Source of the DNA: Stutzerimonas stutzeri
GTDB taxonomy: Bacteria > Pseudomonadota > Gammaproteobacteria > Pseudomonadales > Pseudomonadaceae
Assembly: GCF_002890915.1 (NCBI RefSeq)
Contig: NZ_POUT01000006.1
Coordinates: 1-64,000 of the forward strand
Direction: 5' to 3'
Length of the DNA: 64,000 nt
The first letter of the stretch is position 1, and every line of letters starts with the position of its first letter. Positions 56,241 through 64,000 of this stretch are shown here, one piece after another. The notes under the pieces were generated by a model, which saw only the letters and a list, made by a program, of their open reading frames with translations, was not told where the DNA came from and searched no databases. The position numbers and the translations under genes are program-made.

Positions 56241-56251
56241 CGCTCGAAAAG

Positions 56252-56910
56252 CATCGCCCCGAGGTCGGGCCTCCCACAGAAGCAGCCTGTGCACACCGAG
56301 CCCGGTGGGAGGCGCGCCTTCGCGGCGATGCAGGCCGCAGGCCTGCCAGGCTTGTGCTCGGCACCGGTGCGTGGAACGAGCTTGAAGCTCAAGAGCATCG
56401 CCCCGAGGTCGGGCCTCCCACGGAAGCAGCCTGTGCACACCGAACCCTGTGGGCGCGCCTTCGCGGCGATGCAGGCTGCAGGCCTGCCAGGCTTGTGCAT
56501 CGGCACCGGTGCGTGGAACGAGCTTGAAGCTCAAGAGCATCGCCCCGAGGTCGGGCCTCCCACGGAAGCAGCCTGTGCACACCGAATCCTGTGGGCGCGC
56601 CATCGCGGTGATGCAGGCCGCAGGCCTGCCAGGCTTGAGCATCGGCACCGGTGCGTGGAACGAGCTTGAAGCTCAAGAGCATCGCCCCGAGGTCGGGCCT
56701 CCCACGGAAGCAGCCTGTGCACACCGAACCCGGTGGGAGGCGCGCCCCGCGGCGATGCAGGCCGCAGGCCTGCCAGGCTTGTGCTCGGCACCGGTGCGTG
56801 GAACGAGCTTGAAGCTCAAGAGCATCGCCCCGAGGTCGGGCCTCCCACGGAAGCGGCCTGTGCACACCGAACCCGGTGGGAGGCGCGCCCCGCGGCGCGC
56901 AGGCCTGTCC
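56252..56910. repeat. Tandem array of REP-like 142-bp units (five copies)
   Basis: Units beginning CATCGCCCCGAGG start at 56252, 56396, 56538, 56680 and 56823, a period of 142-144 bp. The last is cut short. Each unit has the same inverted-repeat core as the 8.7-kb array (GGGCCTCCCAC and GTGGGAGGCGCGCC), with an extra linker (TTGTGCTCGGCACCGGTGCG). The copies differ by few bases. The array fills most of the gap between mocA and the aldehyde oxidoreductase genes, and I see no genes in it. Confidence 0.9.
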
Positions 56911-57022
56911 GAGGCTCCAGGCCCTTCCATCCCTCGCCATGGACTGAACGTTTTCAACATCGTGCCAGTCGTACCCAGAGACGCACGGACAGCGCATCCC
57001 AACGCCCAACCGTGAGGCTGCC

Positions 57023-57547
57023 ATGAGCGACAATCCTTCCGCGGCGGATGCCATCGGCACCTGCTCCCTGACCCTCGTGCTGAATGGCGAACGCCGCCGG
57101 CTCGAGGTGCATCCCTGGACCACCCTGCTCGATCTGCTGCGCGACCAGCTCGGCCTGAGCGGCACCAAGAAGGGCTGCGATCACGGCCAGTGCGGCGCCT
57201 GCACGGTGCTGTTGAATGGCCGGCGGATCAACAGCTGCCTGACCCTGGCGGTGATGCACGACGACGCGGAGCTGACCACCATCGAGGGGCTGGCCCGGGA
57301 CGATGAGCTGCATCCGCTGCAGGTTGCCTTCGTCCGGCACGATGCCTTCCAGTGCGGCTACTGCACGCCCGGGCAGATCTGCTCGGCGCTCGGGCTCGCC
57401 ATGGAACGGCGCGCCGGCAGCCGCGACGAAATCCGCGAGCAGATGAGCGGCAACCTCTGCCGCTGCGGCGCCTATCCGAACATCCTCGCTGCCATCGAGG
57501 AAGCGCTGCCGCTGGTCCGCGCACAGTGCGAGGACGATGCCCGATGA
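57023..57547 (+). CDS. paoA: 2Fe-2S subunit of PaoA/xanthine-dehydrogenase-type aldehyde oxidoreductase
   Basis: This 174-residue subunit carries two [2Fe-2S] clusters. The ferredoxin-type one is at KGCDHGQCGACTVLL with NSCL (about residues 51-73), and the second at CGYCTPGQIC and NLCRCGAYPNI. There is no Tat signal, unlike periplasmic E. coli PaoA, so the complex should be cytoplasmic. It overlaps the FAD subunit gene by 4 bp. Confidence 0.9.
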   Translation: MSDNPSAADAIGTCSLTLVLNGERRRLEVHPWTTLLDLLRDQLGLSGTKKGCDHGQCGACTVLLNGRRINSCLTLAVMHDDAELTTIEGLARDDELHPLQVAFVRHDAFQCGYCTPGQICSALGLAMERRAGSRDEIREQMSGNLCRCGAYPNILAAIEEALPLVRAQCEDDAR

Positions 57548-58530
57548 CGCCGTTCAGCTACCAGCGCCCCGAGCGCATCGACCAGGCCATCGCCCTCGCC
57601 GGGCCGGACAGCCGCTACATCGCCGGCGGCACCAACCTGCTCGACCTGATGAAGGAAGACGTACTGCGGCCGCGGCGGCTGATCGACATCAACGGCCTGC
57701 CGCTGCGCGACATCGAGCAGACCCCGGGCAATGGCTTGATGATCGGCGCGCTGGTGAGCAATGCCGAGCTGGCCTGGCATCCGCAGGTCGCACAGCGCTA
57801 CCCGTTGCTGGCCAAGGCGATCCTCGCCGGCGCCTCGCCGCAACTGCGCAACATGGCCAGCACCGGCGGCAACCTGCTGCAGCGTACCCGCTGCCACTAC
57901 TTCTACGACACTGCCACGCCGTGCAACAAGCGCACGCCCGGCGCCGGCTGCGCGGCGCGCGAAGGGCGCAACCGCATCCACGCGATTCTCGGTGCCAGCG
58001 CGGCCTGCGTGGCGGTGCACCCGTCGGACATGTGCGTGGCGCTCGCCGCGCTGGAGGCCCAGGTGCACGTCAAGGGCCCGCACGGCCGGCGGCGGATCGC
58101 CATGGCGGATTTCCACCGGTTGCCCGGCGAGCGGCCCGAGCAGGACAACAACCTCACCGAGGGCGAGCTGATCGTCGCGGTGGAGCTGCCGGGCGAGGGC
58201 TTCGCTTGCCACTATGCCTATCTCAAGCTGCGCGACCGTGCCTCCTACGCTTTCGCACTGGTGTCGGTGGCCGCCGCGCTGGAGCTGGACGGCGAAGTGA
58301 TCCGCCAGGCGCGCATCGCCCTCGGCGGCGTGGCGCACAAGCCCTGGCGGGTCGAGGCCGCCGAGGCGTTGCTGCACGGCAAGCGCGTCGGCCAGGACTG
58401 TTTTGCGGCCGCCGCCGATCGCTTGCTCGAAGGCGCGCAGCCGCTGGCCGACAATGCCTTCAAGATCGAACTGGCCCGCCGCGCGATCGTGCGGGCGCTG
58501 AGCGAAGCCGCCGAGGGGAGCATCCGATGA
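57544..58530 (+). CDS. paoB: FAD subunit of PaoB-type aldehyde oxidoreductase
   Basis: This 328-residue subunit has the FAD-binding IAGGTNLLDLMKEDVLRP (residues 28-45) and STGGNLLQRTRC. It contains the Cys-rich insertion CHYFYDTATPCNKRTPGAGC (about 118-137) that binds an extra [4Fe-4S] cluster in PaoB and 4-hydroxybenzoyl-CoA reductase. It overlaps both neighbours by 4 bp (ATGA), the sign of a tight complex. Confidence 0.9.
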   Translation: MTPFSYQRPERIDQAIALAGPDSRYIAGGTNLLDLMKEDVLRPRRLIDINGLPLRDIEQTPGNGLMIGALVSNAELAWHPQVAQRYPLLAKAILAGASPQLRNMASTGGNLLQRTRCHYFYDTATPCNKRTPGAGCAAREGRNRIHAILGASAACVAVHPSDMCVALAALEAQVHVKGPHGRRRIAMADFHRLPGERPEQDNNLTEGELIVAVELPGEGFACHYAYLKLRDRASYAFALVSVAAALELDGEVIRQARIALGGVAHKPWRVEAAEALLHGKRVGQDCFAAAADRLLEGAQPLADNAFKIELARRAIVRALSEAAEGSIR

Positions 58531-60728
58531 GCCAGGTCGATTGGCCCTTGGGGCAGCCACTGGAGCGTGTCGACGGTCCGCTCAAGGTGCAGGGCCAGGC
58601 GCGCTATGCCGCCGAGTTCGAGGTGCCCGGGCTGCTCTACGGCGCGGTGGTCTCCAGCGCCATCGCCCGTGGCCGGGTGCGCCTGATCGACAGCGTCGCT
58701 GCCGAGGCGTTGCCTGGCGTGCGGCTGGTCCTGAGCCACCTGAACCGCCCGCCGCTGGCCGGTTACGACGAAGCCTACGAAGACGCCGATGCCGCCGAAG
58801 GCTCGCCGTTCCGCCCGCTGTACAACGACCGCGTGCTCTACAGCGGCCAGCCGCTGGCACTGGTGGTCGCCGAGACGCAGGTGCTGGCGCGGCACGCGGC
58901 GAGCCTGGTGCGGATCGAATACGAGGTCGAGCCGCACCAGACCGACCTGCAGGCGGTACGCGAGCAGGCCCATCCGGCGCCGGCCGAGGTGCCGTCGCCG
59001 CGCGGCGATTTCGCGGCGGCGTTCGCCGCGGCGGCGCACCGGCTCGAGGTCGAATACGGCACGCCGGTCGAGCATCACAACCCCATGGAGCCGCACGCCT
59101 CCATCGTCCAGTACCTGCCGGGCGGCGAGTTGCTGGTCCACGACAAGACCCAGGGCGTGCAGAACTGCCAGCGCTACCTGGAGCGGGTGTTCGGCCTGCA
59201 GGGCCGGGTCCGCGTGCTGTCGCCCTTCGTCGGCGGCGCCTTCGGCTCCGGCCTGCGCCCGCAGTACCAGTTGCCGCTGGCGGTGATGGCCGCGCTCGCG
59301 CTCAAGGCCGCGGTGCGCGTCGAGCTGACCCGCCAGCAGATGTTCAGCTTCGGCTACCGACCACGCAGCATCCAGCAGCTGAAGCTGGCCGCCGATGGCG
59401 AAGGGCGGCTGCAGGCCATCGAACACCTGGCCATCGGCCAGACCTCGCGCTTCGAGGGCTTCACCGAACACGAAGTGGAGTGGTCGGGGATGCTCTATGC
59501 CTGCGACAACCTGCGCCTGGGCTACCGCCTGGCGCCGCTGGACGTGCATACCCCGCTGGACATGCGTGCGCCCGGCGCGGCCATCGGCGTCTACGCGCTG
59601 GAGTGCGCGATGGACGAGTTGGCCCATGCCGTGGGTATCGACCCGCTGGAGCTGCGCCTGCGCAACTACAGCGAGATCAACGGTAACCAGGGCAAGCGCT
59701 ATTCCAGCAAGGCGCTGCGTGCCTGCTACCAACAGGGGGCCGAGCGCTTCGGCTGGTTGCGTCGGCCGCAGCAGCCGCGCAGCCTGCGCGACGGTCACGA
59801 GCTGATCGGCATGGGCATGGCCACCGGCGTCTGGGAGGCGATACAGATGCCGGCCAGCGCCCGTGCCTGCCTCGATTCGGAGGGCCGGCTGCTGGTAACC
59901 AGCGCCACCGCCGACATCGGCACCGGCACCTACACCGCCATGACGCAGATCGCCGCCGCGGCGATGGGCCTGCCGATGGCCGTCGTGGAGTTCCGCCTGG
60001 GCGATTCCAGCCTGCCGCAGGCACCGCTGGAGGGTGGTTCGGCCACCGTCTCCTCGGTGGGCAGCGCGGTCCAGCAGGCCTGCGCAGCGCTGCAGCAGAA
60101 GCTGCTGGACGCCGCGCAGCAGTCGCCGGCCTCGCCGTTCACCGGCGCCAGCCTGCGCGAGGTGGCATTCGCCGGCGGGCGGATGCGCCTGAGGGGGACT
60201 GGGCATGCGGTCGATCTTGCCGAGATCGTCAAGGGCAGCGGCGCGCTGGCGGCCGAGGCGCACGTCGAGCCTGGCGCGCAGCGCAAGCAGTGGGCGACCG
60301 CGACCCATTCGGCGGTGTTCGTCGAGGTGCGGGTCGACGAGGACCTCGGCACGATCAAGGTCAGCCGGGTGGTCAGCGCGATTGCGGCGGGACGCATCGT
60401 CAACCCGAAGACGGCCGGCAACCAGATCGTTGGCGGCGTGGTGTGGGGCATCGGCCAGGCCCTGCAGGAAGAGACGCTGATCGACCACCGGCTGGGCCGC
60501 TACATGAACCACAACCTCGCCGAGTACCACATTCCGGTGAACGCGGACATTCCCGAGATCGAGGTGATCTTCGTCGAGGAGCACGACGAGGTGGTCAACG
60601 ACCTCGGCTCAAAGGGCGTCGGCGAGATCGGCATCGTCGGCGTCGCGGCGGCGGTGGCCAATGCGATCTACAACGCGACTGGCAAGCGGGTGCGGGATCT
60701 GCCGATCACCCTGGACAAGCTGTTGTAG
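58527..60728 (+). CDS. paoC: Molybdenum subunit of PaoC-type aldehyde oxidoreductase
   Basis: This 733-residue catalytic subunit binds molybdenum cofactor (cytosine dinucleotide form). GGAFGSGLRPQYQLPLAV, HNPMEPHAS, ADIGTGTYTAMTQIAA and the catalytic Glu in LGSKGVGEIGIVG (near 695) identify the PaoC/xanthine dehydrogenase family. It oxidises aldehydes (aromatic or aliphatic) to acids. The MocA-like gene upstream would supply the cofactor. Confidence 0.92.
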   Translation: MSQVDWPLGQPLERVDGPLKVQGQARYAAEFEVPGLLYGAVVSSAIARGRVRLIDSVAAEALPGVRLVLSHLNRPPLAGYDEAYEDADAAEGSPFRPLYNDRVLYSGQPLALVVAETQVLARHAASLVRIEYEVEPHQTDLQAVREQAHPAPAEVPSPRGDFAAAFAAAAHRLEVEYGTPVEHHNPMEPHASIVQYLPGGELLVHDKTQGVQNCQRYLERVFGLQGRVRVLSPFVGGAFGSGLRPQYQLPLAVMAALALKAAVRVELTRQQMFSFGYRPRSIQQLKLAADGEGRLQAIEHLAIGQTSRFEGFTEHEVEWSGMLYACDNLRLGYRLAPLDVHTPLDMRAPGAAIGVYALECAMDELAHAVGIDPLELRLRNYSEINGNQGKRYSSKALRACYQQGAERFGWLRRPQQPRSLRDGHELIGMGMATGVWEAIQMPASARACLDSEGRLLVTSATADIGTGTYTAMTQIAAAAMGLPMAVVEFRLGDSSLPQAPLEGGSATVSSVGSAVQQACAALQQKLLDAAQQSPASPFTGASLREVAFAGGRMRLRGTGHAVDLAEIVKGSGALAAEAHVEPGAQRKQWATATHSAVFVEVRVDEDLGTIKVSRVVSAIAAGRIVNPKTAGNQIVGGVVWGIGQALQEETLIDHRLGRYMNHNLAEYHIPVNADIPEIEVIFVEEHDEVVNDLGSKGVGEIGIVGVAAAVANAIYNATGKRVRDLPITLDKLL

Positions 60729-60751
60729 CCGGTTGCACGGCGAAGAAAGGC

Positions 60752-61879
60752 TCAGGCCTTGATCGCCCGCAGGATCACGAACTTGGGTGTCGCCGCGACC
60801 TGCTCGACCTTGCCGAACAGGCGCTTGAGCTTGAGGTGGTAGCCGAGGTGGCGGTTGCCGATGATCCACAGTTCGCCGCCCTTGGCCAGGGCCGTCCTGG
60901 CCTGGCTGAACATGCGCCAGGCGAGGAAGTCGCCGACCACCTGCTGCTGGTGGAACGGCGGGTTGCACAGCACCAGGTCCAGCGAGGCCGGCGGCTGTTC
61001 GGCCAGGCCGTCGCCGGCGCGGATGTCTGCCGGGCGCTCGCCGAGGAGCGCCTGCCAGTTCTCCCGCGCCGACTGCACCGCCATGTAGCTCTCGTCCACC
61101 AGGGTCAGCCGTGCCTGCGGATTGCCCTGCGCATAGACGATGCCGAGCACGCCGTTGCCGCAGCCGAGGTCGGCCACGCGCAGGTCGCCGAGCGCCTTGG
61201 GCAGGTGCGGCAGGAAGGCGCGGGTGCCGATGTCCAGGCCCTCGCGGCAGAACAGGTTGGCATGGTTGAGCAGTTCCAGCGACGGTGCGTCCAGGCGATA
61301 GCGGGTCGGGTAGGGCGAGACTGGCGCCGGCCGCTCCGTTGGCGTGGCGAACAGCAGGCGCGCCTTCTTCACCGCCAGTGAAGCCTGTACCGGGCCGACG
61401 TACTTCTCCAGCAGGTCGCCAGCGGCGCGTGGCAGGTGCTTGACCATCGCCGCGGCGATCACCCGGGCGCCGGGGGCGAGCTGGCCGTGCAGGCGGATCA
61501 GCTGTTCCTCCAGCAGCGCCAGGGTCTTGGGGATGCGGATCAGCACATGGTCGAACGGCCCCTGCGCCACTTCGCTGGCCGGGATGAAGGCCACGCTGTC
61601 CGCGGCCAGGCCGTTGCGCGCCAGGTTCTTCTGCAAGGCTAGGTACGCCAGGTGCGAGTCGCCGCTGCTGGTCACCTCGACATGAACGGCGAGCGCGCAG
61701 GCCAGCGCGCCGAAGCTGTCGTTGAGGATCAGCACCCGTGCGGCAGCCGGCAATCGCTGTTCGTGCAGCGTGGCGAGCAGGTACTCGTCGGCGGCGTCGA
61801 AGGCCTGCAACGGCTCGTTGGCCTGCTCCGGCTGGCGGATCAGATCGAGGCTGGCGTATGGAGTGTCGAGAATAGGCAT
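60752..61879 (-). CDS. rlmG: 23S rRNA (guanine-N2)-methyltransferase RlmG
   Basis: This 375-residue protein has two tandem Rossmann-like domains. The active one has LRVADLGCGNGVLGIVYA (about residues 231-248) and the NPPF motif in LVLCNPPFHQQ, which show N2-guanine methylation. Length and N-terminal PYASLDLIRQP indicate RlmG (G1835 of 23S rRNA) more than RsmC. It converges with paoC across a 23-bp gap. Confidence 0.9.
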   Translation of the reverse strand: MPILDTPYASLDLIRQPEQANEPLQAFDAADEYLLATLHEQRLPAAARVLILNDSFGALACALAVHVEVTSSGDSHLAYLALQKNLARNGLAADSVAFIPASEVAQGPFDHVLIRIPKTLALLEEQLIRLHGQLAPGARVIAAAMVKHLPRAAGDLLEKYVGPVQASLAVKKARLLFATPTERPAPVSPYPTRYRLDAPSLELLNHANLFCREGLDIGTRAFLPHLPKALGDLRVADLGCGNGVLGIVYAQGNPQARLTLVDESYMAVQSARENWQALLGERPADIRAGDGLAEQPPASLDLVLCNPPFHQQQVVGDFLAWRMFSQARTALAKGGELWIIGNRHLGYHLKLKRLFGKVEQVAATPKFVILRAIKA

Positions 61880-61975
61880 GAGAACTGGCGGTGTTTGTCG
61901 ACGTCGGAAAGGAGTATCAAGAGTTCACGGGCGCTGCGCGCGGCAGACCCGGCAGAGGCTCGGAGGGAGCGAAGT

Positions 61976-62752
61976 ATGACCGCCAGCGAAGAGAAGTTCA
62001 CCCGCCAGCGCCTGCTCGAGGTGCAGACGCTGACCCCCAACCTGTTCACCCTGCGTACCAGCCGCGACCCCGGCTTCCGCTTCAGCGCCGGGCAGTTCGC
62101 CCGCCTCGGCGTGCGCAAGCCCAGCGGCTGCATCGTCTGGCGCGCCTATTCGATGGTCTCGGCGCCGCACGACGAGTTTCTCGATTTCTTCTCCATCGTG
62201 GTGCCGGACGGCGAATTCACCAGCGAGCTGAGCCGCCTGCAGGCCGGCGACGAGCTGTTGGTGGACAAGCAGGCCTTCGGTTACCTGACCCTCGACCGCT
62301 TCCCGGACGGCCGCGATCTCTGGCTGCTGGCCACTGGCACCGGCCTCGCGCCGTTCCTCTCGATCCTGCAGGACTTCGAGGCCTGGCAGCGCTTCGAGCG
62401 CATCGTACTGGTCTACAGCGTGCGCGAGGCCCGCGAGCTGGCCTACCAGCAGCTGATCCACGCGCTGCCGCAGCGCGACTACCTGGAAGGACTGGGCGAC
62501 AAGCTGACCTACCTGCCGGTGGTGACCCGCGAGCAGGTACCGGGGATGCTGCACGGGCGCATCACCCGGCTGATCGAGAACGGCGAGCTGGAGCGCGCCG
62601 CCGACCTGCGCTTCGAGCCGCAGCACTCGCGGATCATGCTCTGCGGCAATCCACAGATGATCGAGGACACCCGCGCCATACTCAAGGCGCGCGATCTCAA
62701 CCTCAGCCTGACCCGCAGGCCGGGGCAGGTGGCGGTGGAGAACTACTGGTAA
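61976..62752 (+). CDS. fpr: Ferredoxin-NADP reductase
   Basis: This 258-residue flavoenzyme has the FAD motif WRAYSMVSAP (about residues 53-62), the NADP motif LLATGTGLAPFLSIL (about 115-129), YSVREARELAY and the C-terminal VAVENYW. Length and terminal aromatic residue fit bacterial subclass I FNRs (Fpr) that work in iron metabolism and oxidative stress. GGAGGGAG precedes the ATG. It is divergent from rlmG. Confidence 0.93.
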   Translation: MTASEEKFTRQRLLEVQTLTPNLFTLRTSRDPGFRFSAGQFARLGVRKPSGCIVWRAYSMVSAPHDEFLDFFSIVVPDGEFTSELSRLQAGDELLVDKQAFGYLTLDRFPDGRDLWLLATGTGLAPFLSILQDFEAWQRFERIVLVYSVREARELAYQQLIHALPQRDYLEGLGDKLTYLPVVTREQVPGMLHGRITRLIENGELERAADLRFEPQHSRIMLCGNPQMIEDTRAILKARDLNLSLTRRPGQVAVENYW

Positions 62753-62789
62753 GGACGGCTGCAAGCTTCAAGCTGCAAGTGAAAAGTAA

Positions 62790-62831
62790 AAGCGAAAGTC
62801 GCCATCGGGCGATCCGGCGGGGCTTTCGCTT
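62790..62831 (+). terminator. Possible hairpin terminator after fpr
   Basis: AAGCGAAAG (62790-62798) and CTTTCGCTT (62823-62831) are exact complements around a GC-rich inner stem. The T-run is weak. Flanking AGCTGCAAGCTTCAAGC-type sequence is a common Pseudomonas intergenic repeat, seen again near 63010-63033. Confidence 0.4.
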
Positions 62832-62867
62832 GTAGCGTGCAGCTCGAGGCTTGCCGCTGCTTCAGGG

Positions 62868-62945
62868 CCGTAGGGTGGATGGCCGCAGCCATCCACGCGC
62901 GAGTCCCCGCGTGGAAAAGCGCTGCGCGCGTTTTCCACCCTACGG
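62868..62945. repeat. GTAGGGTGGA-type repeat element (copy 3)
   Basis: CCGTAGGGTGGA (62868-62879) and TCCACCCTACGG (62934-62945) are terminal arms of a 78-bp element. Each half holds its own hairpin (GTGGATGGC/GCCATCCAC and GTGGAAAAGCGC/GCGCGTTTTCCAC). The same termini occur at 28221-28294 and 31948-32036. Confidence 0.85.
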
Positions 62946-62959
62946 ATCGAACGGGCTTT

Positions 62960-63005
62960 TCCAAACGAAAAGCCCCCAGCGGACGATCCGGCGGGGGCTC
63001 TTTCT
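62960..63005 (-). terminator. Rho-independent terminator of gdhA
   Basis: Read on the minus strand, AGCCCCC...GGGGGCT forms a stem with a GC-rich loop and is followed by TTTTCGTTT. It lies 38 bp past the gdhA stop codon. Confidence 0.8.
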
Positions 63006-63036
63006 TGCGGCTTGCAGCTTGGAGCTTGCGGCTAAC

Positions 63037-64000
<964 letters not shown>

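Noticed and set aside
56252..56910. Open frames on both strands through the second repeat array
   Set aside because: They repeat the same 47-48 residue pattern because of the repeat period. They have no ribosome-binding sites and are not proteins.

Overview
The window is GC-rich chromosomal DNA of a gammaproteobacterium, most likely Pseudomonas in the broad sense (Pseudomonas, Stutzerimonas or Ectopseudomonas type). This rests on the narXL-narK1K2GHJI-moa layout, a ColRS system followed by warA-warB-dgkA homologues, consensus ANR/FNR boxes, Pseudomonas-type REP repeats and protein-level similarity throughout. I ran no database search. All family names come from motif and sequence recognition.

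Layout. 1-2130: the tip of an IS3-family element that interrupts a LysE-type exporter gene, an AraC-type regulator, and a decayed gene end with its terminator. 2132-4160: a compact, lower-GC three-gene cassette (winged-HTH protein, AbiEii-like nucleotidyltransferase, divergent PP2C phosphatase) that looks horizontally acquired and may be a defence or toxin-antitoxin type system. 4333-11449: housekeeping genes (flavoprotein, histone-deacetylase-like enzyme, GNAT, TesB, HAD phosphatase, zinc metallopeptidase, small metal-related and membrane proteins), with a tandem REP-like array at 8.7-9.3 kb. 11468-31246: a complete respiratory nitrate reduction locus. It has a periplasmic protein with duplicated NarX-like motifs, a porin, NarL/NarX, two NarK transporters with a universal stress protein between them, NarGHJI, a PpiC-type isomerase, and MoaA/MoaB/MoeA for the molybdenum cofactor.

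31302-38517: cytochrome b561, then a leftward operon encoding a thermostable-hemolysin/GNAT-like protein, an acyl-AMP ligase, a haem-oxygenase-like diiron oxidase candidate, a short-chain dehydrogenase, an exported TPR protein and a QseBC/PmrAB-type two-component system. 38638-49560: the ColRS envelope-stress neighbourhood (two LTA-synthase-like sulfatases, PAP2 phosphatase, lipoprotein, ColR, ColS, WarA- and WarB-like proteins, DgkA). 49608-52229: SHP and diheme cytochrome c, divergent from a cytochrome b / ferredoxin reductase fusion. 52276-64000: TrmA, NCS2 purine permease, DJ-1 family protein, a MocA-like cytidylyltransferase beside a PaoABC-type molybdenum aldehyde oxidoreductase, a second tandem repeat array, RlmG, ferredoxin-NADP reductase and the C-terminal part of NADP glutamate dehydrogenase.

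Two things stand out. First, four promoters carry the same architecture: two 6-bp half-sites spaced by 5 bp, then 10 bp, then a -10 hexamer. They lie before the hemolysin/diiron-oxidase operon, cytochrome b561, the SHP/DHC pair and the cytochrome b/reductase fusion. This predicts one regulon under the two-component system encoded inside the hemolysin/diiron-oxidase operon, joining a probable lipid-modifying pathway to an SHP-type redox chain. Second, the 2132-4160 cassette pairs a familiar wHTH/AbiEii couple with a PP2C-like protein and is translationally coupled throughout, which makes it a good candidate for an undescribed defence module.
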